Origin: Gilvimarinus chinensis DSM 19667
GTDB taxonomy: Bacteria > Pseudomonadota > Gammaproteobacteria > Pseudomonadales > Cellvibrionaceae
Reading direction: 5' to 3'
Length of the DNA stretch: 64,000 bases
NCBI RefSeq assembly: GCF_000377745.1
Contig: NZ_KB898710.1
Span: forward strand, 203,228 to 267,227
Under the pieces are notes generated by a model, which ran no database searches, was not told where the DNA came from, and worked only from the letters and a program-made list of their open reading frames with translations. Position numbers and translations under genes: made by a program. The first letter of the stretch is position 1. Each line of letters starts with the position of its first letter. Below, piece by piece: positions 53,801 to 61,106 of the stretch.

Positions 53801-56800
53801 ATAAATAATGTTCTTGGAAGTTTGGTAATTGATAGTTTAGGAAATTGGACCTACGAAGTAGATAATGCCGCTACACAATATCTTGCGCAGGGGCAAAGTA
53901 ATTTTGACCTGTTCCAGGTGACTACGGTAGATGGGGCCACTCATGTTATTGCTGTGCAAATTCATGGTACTAACGATGCTCCTGTGATCAGTGTTCAAGT
54001 CGGCGATGCTGACACGGCTTCATTGTTAGAGTCTAACGAGAACTTACGCACCGAAGGCACCTTAACTGTATCGGATGTGGATGTGCGCGATACGGTAACG
54101 CCAGTTGTTGATTCGGTTTCAGTGACCTTTGGTGGTTCGGTAGCTATTGATAACGCGACTTTGTTATCAATGTTTAGTGTAGATGCCGTTGCGGTAATTT
54201 CTTCTGGCGATACGACAGGGAAAATCAACTGGTTGTTTGATTCGCAAAGTGAGGCCTTTGATTTTTTAAGTGAAGGTGACTCTCTGGTACTTACATACCT
54301 TGTATCGGTAGAAGACAATTTTGGCGCGGTTGATCAGCATGAAATATCGATTACCATAACCGGTACCAATGATAAGCCTAGGCCCGTCCCGCAAGGTATA
54401 GACGATCAGAAAAATGAAGATCTTGAATTAATTGCGGCCGTCGATATCAGCAGTAGTTTTAATGATGTTGATAACGGCGATGTATTAAGTTTTTCCGCTA
54501 CTGGATTGCCGCCAGGACTAAATATATCCGCCAGTGGAGTCATTACCGGAACTCTCGACAGCAGTGCTTCTGTGGGCAGCCCCTATGTAGTTGAAGTCAC
54601 TGCTACGGATGCTCAGGGTGCCACCGCTGTGCAAGAGTTTACCTGGGTAATTACCAACCCCGCTCCTGACTTTATCAATGAAACCACCGGTGTCGATGAT
54701 GACACTTATGAGTATACCGTTTACGAAGGCGTAATTACTGAAACGGCTGTGATTCAGGCACAAGACCCAGACGGGGATAGCCTAAGCTATAGCATCATAG
54801 CGGGAAATGAAGATGGCCTTTTTGCTATAGATTCGGCCACCGGGGAAATGCGAATAACCCGTGAGGTTGATGACCCGGATTTAGGGGTGCGAGAGCTGAT
54901 TGTTGAGGTTGACGATGGAGAGGGAGGACGCGACCTTGGCACGGTAGTAGTGACACTGCTGAACGTAAATGATCCGCCTATTGTATATTCGGACCTTGTT
55001 CAGGTGCAGGAAAATCAAGGGATAGATGCCCGTGTACCAACACCTTTTGATATTGATAGTGCAATAGACCCACTCGGCTATCAATTAATTGATGACAGTG
55101 GAATAACTGGTGGCAGCCTGACATTTAATGCAGATGGCTCTTACTATTTTGATACCTTGACGGATTTTGAATATCTGGCACAAGGGGAAACAACCACGGT
55201 CAGTTTTACCTATCGGCTGGAAGATTCGGAACCAGACTTCGACAATAACTCAATTTTTAGCGATCCTGCCACAATCACAATTGAGGTTGTGGGGGTGAAT
55301 GACGTGCCGAGCTTTAGTGGAGAAGATACAGCGTCGATTACAGAAGACTCTGGGGTCTATGATGCTTCTGGAACTTTACTGGTTAACGATGTGGATGTGG
55401 GTGAGTCTGCTATTGATGCTACTCGCCCGCCTGTATCACAGGGTAATAACCTCGGTAGCCTGAGTATTTTTGCCAGTGGTGAGTGGAATTATACGGTCGA
55501 TAATGCTGACCTGCAGTACCTCGCCGCAAATGAAGTCCGGGAAGAGGTGTTTACCGTCTTTTCGGTAGATGGTACCGAGCACTATGTCAGCATAACTTTA
55601 AATGGTGTTAATGATGCACCTAATATTCGGGTAAAAGGAAGTGATGTTGACTCTATAAGCCTCTCTGAAACGGATGAAATCTTGTCTTCCGGTGGGCGCT
55701 TAAGTGTTACGGATATCGATGTGGCTGATGTCGTCACTCCCTCAGTGACCAGTGTCAACGTGCAGTCCGGAAACTCGGGCAGTTTGAATAACAGCGCTTT
55801 GTTGGCAATGGTGAGTGTGGATGTTGGTGCTGTGGTTAGTGGTGGTGCAACCGACGGTAAAATTAATTGGACCTTCGACTCTGGAAATAACGATGCCTTT
55901 GATTACCTGCCGGAAAATGACAGCCTGGTCCTTGAATACGTAATTACTGCTACAGATTCGGAAGGCGCGACTGACTCCCAAACCGTGACCGTTACCATCG
56001 TTGGGACAAATGACGAGCCCGAAGTGTTGGATGATGTTGTATCGACCGATGAAGACACTCCTTACAGCGATGTTGTTCCTACCGCGATAGATGATGATGG
56101 CAGTGTATTAAGTTATACCACAGCCGGTAGCCCCGCTTTGCCGTCAGGACTGCTCACGTTTAATGCGGATGGCAGTTATACGATGAATCCGGTCGGGGCC
56201 TACGATTATTTGGCGCAAGGAGAAACAACCGAATTTGTTTTCAGTTATCGTGCGTTAGATGATGCTGGTGATGTCAGTGATTTCGGGCAGATCACGGTCA
56301 CAATTTTGGGGGTGGATGACCCGACTCAGGTAAGCACTGGTTCAGGAACAGTTCGGGAGGATACGACATTCGATGCCGCTGGACAGTTGAAAGTATTCGA
56401 TATTGACAACCCTAACATGTCTTTTGTCGCAAATACTTATAGTGATGCGTATGGCACTTTAGTGGTGGCGACCGATGGTAGTTGGAGTTATACGTTAAAT
56501 CAAAATTCAACAGTTGATGCTTTAGAAGCTGGTGAGACACACAGCCAGGTTTATACCATCAGCCTGAGTGACGGAGGGGATTCTGCCACTGTTAATGATG
56601 ATAATGTGACGACAACGGTAACCATTGATATTAAAGGCGTTAATGATATTCCCACGGTGGAAGACCTCAACTTCAGTGTTTTGGAAAGTAATAATCTTGA
56701 ACTTCGAAGTGTTGCTGGTAGCGATATAGATGGCACTATCTTTGGGTATGGCGTTCGCACCGATGTTGAAGCTGGTATTTTAACATTTCAGCCCAACGGG

Positions 56801-59800
56801 ATTTTCCGCTTTCAAACGAATGGTGAGTTTGATTACTTGGCGGCTGGTGAAGAGCACAATGTCAGTTTTACTTATGCCGCGGCAGATAATAACGGTGCTT
56901 TATCTGAATCTGGCACGGTGACGATTACGATTATCGGTGTAGATAATGCGCCGGTAATAGGTACTGGTAGCGGTAGCGTTGTAGAGGATCTGGAGCCAAC
57001 CGCTACCGGTGTTATTGCGGCGAATGACATTGATAATCCAAATTTAGAATTTATAGCCAGTACTTATGTTGGAGCGTATGGCGATTTAACGGTTAATGCG
57101 GATGGCTCCTGGAGTTATACGCTAAGGTCTACCGATGCCGATCCTTTGGATCAGGGCGATGTTGAGACGGAGACTATTAACGGTGTGGCACTTAATGACG
57201 GATCGGTAACGTCAGTTTCAATTGATATTACAGGCACCAACGATGCTCCTTTGCTAAACCAACCATTAATAACGATATCGGTGAATGAAGACAATACCTT
57301 AAACGACTACAGCTTATCCTCTGTAAGTGATGTTGATAGTGACGATAGTGTGGGCGGCTATACCCTGATTGATGGTTCTGAGTTCCCGGCGGGTAGTTTA
57401 ATCTTTAATACTGATGGCACATTTACCATTGACCCCCGCTTCCAGTTTGATCATTTAAATGAAGGGGAGTCTGAAGAGGTATCGTTTACCTATCGCGCAT
57501 TTGATAGTCATGGGGAAGCCTCGGACATAGGCACTGTGACTGTTACCGTAGAAGGGGCAACAGATGGCCCTAGCGATCCAAATGTGGTTGAAATCGTTGA
57601 AGGCGATGCGCCAGACGAAATTATTGTTACAGGAGGACCTCTCGATAACTTTGTTCAAGGTACTTATACCGATAGCTCGGGCTATGGTGAATTAGTCGTA
57701 GACTCTAACGGTTACTGGACTTATACCTTAAACAACCCGGCCTTAGCAGACGAAATTGCCGCAGGTGAAGACGTTACTCTTAATATCAATGCCGGTGGCA
57801 GTGATGATGTGACCGTGACGATAATAGGAACTAATGATGAGCCAGTTGTTACTAATGTTGGTTGTGGAACCTTTGAAACGGGCGAAAACTCCACTTTAAC
57901 GGGTAGTGTGCCGGTCGGTACAGATGTTGATGGCACTGTCGTGTCGTATCGAGTTGTTGACTCTTCAGGTTTGGCGGGAGGGTCAATCACCTTCAGTAAT
58001 GATGGAACTTTTATATTTGATCCTGGAACTGCATTCGACCCGATGGACGCTGGTGACATTCAGTCGCTGTCTTTTACTTATCAAGGAATTGATAACAATG
58101 GGGCGGTCAGTAATGTTGGATCCGTTTGTATCACTATTAATGGTGAAGACGATCTGCCCTCTTTGACTACCGGTTCAGGCTCGGTAATAGAAGACGATAT
58201 GGCGAACAACAGCGCAGCCGGCGCTTTGTCTTTTACTGATATTGATGAAGATGATGCTGCTGGAAACGCAGTCTTTGTGGTTCAATCAAATTCGCAAGGT
58301 ACCTATGGCAGCTTTAGCATAGATGCTTCGGGTAACTGGGTTTATACGCTTGACAATAATGATCCTGATACTGATGAGCTAAATCATGGAGAAGCAGTAA
58401 CTGAGACCTTTAATGTCAGCAGCGATCGGGGTGATACAACCGTTACGATTACAGTAACAGGTACTAATGATATTCCCGTTATTGATTCCAGTGACCCGAA
58501 TATAGCGGCGACAACCGATGAAGATTCTATTCTCAATGGTACCTTACCCTCTGCAACGGATGTTGATAGTTCAGGGCGTATCGTGGGGTATGTCCAGAAT
58601 GGTGGATTGATTTATTCAAGCGATTCTTCCGCGGCGCCAGGTGAGCTGATTTTTTATGCCGACGGTAGTTATGTGTTTGACCCAGTCGGATATTATGATT
58701 ATTTGGCCGAAGGGGAAAGTACAACGGTTGAGTTTAGTTTTTCCGCTGTTGATAACGAAAGTGGTGTAAGCGTCCCCCAGACGGTAGCAATTACCATAAC
58801 TGGTGTGGATGATGCGCCGGTAATTAGTTCGGCTACTGTGACTGTTTCGGAAGATGATAGTAACCCCGCTGCTAGCGGAAGTTTAACGGCTGATGACCCC
58901 GACGGCGATGCTGTACTGACCTTTAACCCAGAAACCATTGAGGGTACATACGGTAGCCTCACTATAGATGCAAATGGTCAATGGACTTATTCGTTGAGTG
59001 ACGACGCACAGTCACTCGGTGCAGGTGAAACCGGCGTAGATACAATTAATGTGGGCCTGTCCGATGGCAGTAGTACCACCGTAACGGTTAACGTAGAGGG
59101 GATAAATGATATCCCTACGGGTGAGGATGTTACTGTTACGATCGACGAAGATTCCAGTATCAGTGGTGTACTTCCTGCGGCTACAGATGTCGATGGAAAT
59201 GTAATTGCTTACCGCTTGGCGGCAGGCAGTTTTACTGGTCCTGGTACAGTGAGGGTTAATACCGATGGCAGTTACACTTACGACCCTGGTGACAGTTTTC
59301 AGGGGCTTGATGCCGGTGATACAGCTGAGGTGAGTTTTCAGTATTTAGTTCAAGATAATAACGATGGCATCAGTGAGCCTATAACAGTGACCATCGTAGT
59401 AACTGGCGTTAACGATGCGCCCACCTCCACCGTCATTGAGGATCAAAGCAGTGACGAGGGTGCTTCCATTTCACTAAACCTGTCTAGCTATTTTAACGAT
59501 GTTGATGAAGACAACGTTTTTACTTTTTCGGCCACGGGCTTGCCGCCTAGTTTAAGTATTGATTCCAGTACGGGAGTTATTAGCGGAAATTTAAATGCCG
59601 ATGCTGCGGTTGATTCTCCTTACTCCGTTGAAGTGACGGCAACGGACTCGGAAGGTGTTTTGGTTAGTCGCAGCTTCACTTGGTCTGTTAATAACCCGGC
59701 CCCAGACTTTGTTAATGAAACGTCGGGGCTGGATGATGATATGTACACCTTTGTCGTGAGTGAAGATGACGCTTTGGGCACAGTGGTTGGATCGAGTGTT

Positions 59801-60928
59801 GCCGTTGATCCAGACAGTGATGAATTAACTTACGCGATAGTGTCTGGAAATGCTGCCGGGTTGTTTGCTATGGACACGGCTACAGGCGAGATAACGCTAG
59901 CTCGCACTGCTGGCGATGAAGATGTAGGTAGCTATAGTCTGCAGGTGCTAGTGGATGATGGTGAGGGCGGCACAGATACCGCAACGGTCAATATTGACGT
60001 TGCTAATGTGAACGATGCTCCTGTTGCTTATACCAATACTCTTACTGTTGATGAGGAGTCAACTGCGACACCATTGGGATTGAGTTCTCCTGTTGATGCC
60101 GATGGAGATAGTTTGACGATCACCGTTACATCGCTCCCCGCCGTGGGAGTGATAACTTTATCTGATGGAAATGCCGTAGAGATTAATGACGCTTTAACTC
60201 AGGCGCAGCTGACAGGGTTGCTATATAACGCTCCGGATGAGATTGCGACGGCTACTACGGTAACCTTCAGCTATACAGTGGATGATGGTCAGGGAGAGTC
60301 GAACAGTGTACAAACTGGTGGCGTAGACATAACCATCAATCCTGTCAATGATGCTCCGGTGGCAGTAGACGATGAAGTATCCAATGTGCCGAATAACAGT
60401 GCCGGTTACATCATCGATGTATTAAGTAATGATGTTGACTCTGATGGTGATGCTCTCACGGTTATTTCTGCTTACGCTCAATTTGGTGAGGTTTCAATTA
60501 ATTCGGACGGTACGCTCACCTATGTTCCCGACACTGATTACTCGGGAGAAGACTCTATTGTATACAGAATTAGTGATACCTCTGGTATGACAGATGTAGG
60601 GAGGGTAGCGATTACCGTAAGCGATGCTTCCGTAGCTGCAGCGCCGGCGAGCTACTCAAGTACTTGGAAAACACAGGCGGCACCTGAAGCTCTACCACAC
60701 GGTAAGAGCAGCCGTTTGAAAGTAGCGGATTTGCTTGAGGAAGATGATGGCGATTGGTTGGGGCAGGCTTTGCCCGGGGATGAGTCGCCCGCGTATCAAA
60801 CCTATACTTCTTCTGCGAGTGCTGGCGAAGGCTATAGTCGAGGTGGCTGGTCTTTGCCGTTCGTATCTAATGAGTCTTTAGAAGGCACTAATTTTTTCGA
60901 GCCTTCCCAGCAAAATATAGATTTCTAA
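50852..60928 (+). CDS. Giant cadherin/VCBS-repeat adhesin 1, 3358 aa
   Basis: Residues 1-155 form a retention-module-like domain (VRIVSIQGKAWFRTEDG), related to the start of the next gene. A Pro/Asp-rich linker follows (about 156-188). Then come three closely similar cadherin-like repeats of about 90 residues (188-461), VCBS-type repeats (461-1175), an Ig-like He_PIG plus cadherin pair (1175-1372), many more VCBS/cadherin-like units (1372-2855), a second He_PIG plus cadherin pair (2855-3055), and a final beta-rich part and tail (3258-3358). No RTX nonapeptides and no LapG-type AAG motif are visible. Only two cysteines, Cys2338 and Cys2426. Secreted by the adjacent system; likely a biofilm or attachment protein. 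AGAGGA ribosome site. Confidence 0.9.
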   Translation: MPVVDVRIVSIQGKAWFRTEDGRVFSIEQGQLFEQKGELILDRGAKLVLSFGDTDSHEFVGPGKLAIDPALPSTDNEDELESLDAQDFQWVLQPAQEQDFSNQELGAQISEGWHYVVVLRRVGEDLDGFRPIGAVQNLEPDLFTAQAARLLGDEPLDPDPVDPDPDPVGPDPLTPVVPPDPDIPNRPPETQDLYFTIPEDTSIDSDIPGSDPDRDPLTYTIIADPEHGSVTLDPETGAFVYTPDADYFGPDQFQVAVSDGQQTVSQTTYIEVTPVNDPPVAEDLYLTTPEDTPIPGGITASDVDGDTLTYTVITPPSFGEVEFNEQTGSFNYQPGLDYVGEDQFTVLIDDGNGGTTEAVVYITVTPLNDPPVTQDLYITTPEDTPVPGGIVASDIDGDALTYTVVDQPAFGEVEFNNTTGTFEYQPDPDYVGEDQFTVLVDDGNGGTAQAVVYITVTPVQDPAIISGDDIGAVIEDESDPTLRDEGKLEISDPDAGEEQFDPNSVMAQGDTLGSMSLSSDGSWQYQLSNSDAQYLAAGEQRIETFTVASVDGTTAEVEVTVTGVNDAPEVFTVSGDTDSATLTETNDPLAASGRLSTTDVDIADYVRADVIDVQISGNSGSLSNSALLAMLSVNSGDVIASGDAEGAVNWRFNSGSEAFDFLPQDDTLTLEYTVEVTDSFGASATHPVTILITGTNDAPVITGGDQGEVIEDASDPELTYNGQLEGYDPDGNESAVNDAIAPIAVGTVLGSLSITADGAWTYVVANADVQYLAESEIREERFLITTADGTQHEMIVQIHGRNDAPEIFLEAGDSDTASLVESDSAAQADGNLSAEDVDVIDQATVSVLDVSENIPGAFDKALLLSMFSVDSGAVILSGETSGDIQWSFDSGDETFNVIPEGVQYILTYTVQITDSIGAIDTHEVTITITGTDDKPVFTGGDSGGVTEDLNVQPGNVLTYSDQLLGFDPDYGQSQINDSIPPRAINNVLGSLVIDSLGNWTYEVDNAATQYLAQGQSNFDLFQVTTVDGATHVIAVQIHGTNDAPVISVQVGDADTASLLESNENLRTEGTLTVSDVDVRDTVTPVVDSVSVTFGGSVAIDNATLLSMFSVDAVAVISSGDTTGKINWLFDSQSEAFDFLSEGDSLVLTYLVSVEDNFGAVDQHEISITITGTNDKPRPVPQGIDDQKNEDLELIAAVDISSSFNDVDNGDVLSFSATGLPPGLNISASGVITGTLDSSASVGSPYVVEVTATDAQGATAVQEFTWVITNPAPDFINETTGVDDDTYEYTVYEGVITETAVIQAQDPDGDSLSYSIIAGNEDGLFAIDSATGEMRITREVDDPDLGVRELIVEVDDGEGGRDLGTVVVTLLNVNDPPIVYSDLVQVQENQGIDARVPTPFDIDSAIDPLGYQLIDDSGITGGSLTFNADGSYYFDTLTDFEYLAQGETTTVSFTYRLEDSEPDFDNNSIFSDPATITIEVVGVNDVPSFSGEDTASITEDSGVYDASGTLLVNDVDVGESAIDATRPPVSQGNNLGSLSIFASGEWNYTVDNADLQYLAANEVREEVFTVFSVDGTEHYVSITLNGVNDAPNIRVKGSDVDSISLSETDEILSSGGRLSVTDIDVADVVTPSVTSVNVQSGNSGSLNNSALLAMVSVDVGAVVSGGATDGKINWTFDSGNNDAFDYLPENDSLVLEYVITATDSEGATDSQTVTVTIVGTNDEPEVLDDVVSTDEDTPYSDVVPTAIDDDGSVLSYTTAGSPALPSGLLTFNADGSYTMNPVGAYDYLAQGETTEFVFSYRALDDAGDVSDFGQITVTILGVDDPTQVSTGSGTVREDTTFDAAGQLKVFDIDNPNMSFVANTYSDAYGTLVVATDGSWSYTLNQNSTVDALEAGETHSQVYTISLSDGGDSATVNDDNVTTTVTIDIKGVNDIPTVEDLNFSVLESNNLELRSVAGSDIDGTIFGYGVRTDVEAGILTFQPNGIFRFQTNGEFDYLAAGEEHNVSFTYAAADNNGALSESGTVTITIIGVDNAPVIGTGSGSVVEDLEPTATGVIAANDIDNPNLEFIASTYVGAYGDLTVNADGSWSYTLRSTDADPLDQGDVETETINGVALNDGSVTSVSIDITGTNDAPLLNQPLITISVNEDNTLNDYSLSSVSDVDSDDSVGGYTLIDGSEFPAGSLIFNTDGTFTIDPRFQFDHLNEGESEEVSFTYRAFDSHGEASDIGTVTVTVEGATDGPSDPNVVEIVEGDAPDEIIVTGGPLDNFVQGTYTDSSGYGELVVDSNGYWTYTLNNPALADEIAAGEDVTLNINAGGSDDVTVTIIGTNDEPVVTNVGCGTFETGENSTLTGSVPVGTDVDGTVVSYRVVDSSGLAGGSITFSNDGTFIFDPGTAFDPMDAGDIQSLSFTYQGIDNNGAVSNVGSVCITINGEDDLPSLTTGSGSVIEDDMANNSAAGALSFTDIDEDDAAGNAVFVVQSNSQGTYGSFSIDASGNWVYTLDNNDPDTDELNHGEAVTETFNVSSDRGDTTVTITVTGTNDIPVIDSSDPNIAATTDEDSILNGTLPSATDVDSSGRIVGYVQNGGLIYSSDSSAAPGELIFYADGSYVFDPVGYYDYLAEGESTTVEFSFSAVDNESGVSVPQTVAITITGVDDAPVISSATVTVSEDDSNPAASGSLTADDPDGDAVLTFNPETIEGTYGSLTIDANGQWTYSLSDDAQSLGAGETGVDTINVGLSDGSSTTVTVNVEGINDIPTGEDVTVTIDEDSSISGVLPAATDVDGNVIAYRLAAGSFTGPGTVRVNTDGSYTYDPGDSFQGLDAGDTAEVSFQYLVQDNNDGISEPITVTIVVTGVNDAPTSTVIEDQSSDEGASISLNLSSYFNDVDEDNVFTFSATGLPPSLSIDSSTGVISGNLNADAAVDSPYSVEVTATDSEGVLVSRSFTWSVNNPAPDFVNETSGLDDDMYTFVVSEDDALGTVVGSSVAVDPDSDELTYAIVSGNAAGLFAMDTATGEITLARTAGDEDVGSYSLQVLVDDGEGGTDTATVNIDVANVNDAPVAYTNTLTVDEESTATPLGLSSPVDADGDSLTITVTSLPAVGVITLSDGNAVEINDALTQAQLTGLLYNAPDEIATATTVTFSYTVDDGQGESNSVQTGGVDITINPVNDAPVAVDDEVSNVPNNSAGYIIDVLSNDVDSDGDALTVISAYAQFGEVSINSDGTLTYVPDTDYSGEDSIVYRISDTSGMTDVGRVAITVSDASVAAAPASYSSTWKTQAAPEALPHGKSSRLKVADLLEEDDGDWLGQALPGDESPAYQTYTSSASAGEGYSRGGWSLPFVSNESLEGTNFFEPSQQNIDF

Positions 60929-60950
60929 TAAGTACAGGCCATTGACACCA

Positions 60951-60987
60951 TACCGTCTCCGTTTAACTGAACGGAGGCGGTATTCTT
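60951..60987 (+). terminator. Terminator of adhesin 1
   Basis: TACCGTCTCCGTT pairs with AACGGAGGCGGTA (one G-T) around a 6-base loop, followed by a short T-rich tail TTCTT. A second small hairpin GTCC/GGAC follows at about 60994-61005. Adhesin 2 therefore probably has its own promoter in 60988-61106, which I could not locate with confidence. Confidence 0.65.
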
Positions 60988-61106
60988 ACATACTGTCCTT
61001 TTGGACAATAGACCGCACCTTCCTATCACCCTATAGTCATAAACAATACCCGAGGTCCGTTTTTGGGCTCTCAATTCACTTATTGTTGTTAATGGGTTAA
61101 TAGATT

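Noticed and set aside
50852..60928. RTX calcium-binding nonapeptides in adhesin 1
   Set aside because: No run of GGxGxDxLx was found in the protein, including near the C terminus, although the secretion system is of the kind that often exports RTX proteins.
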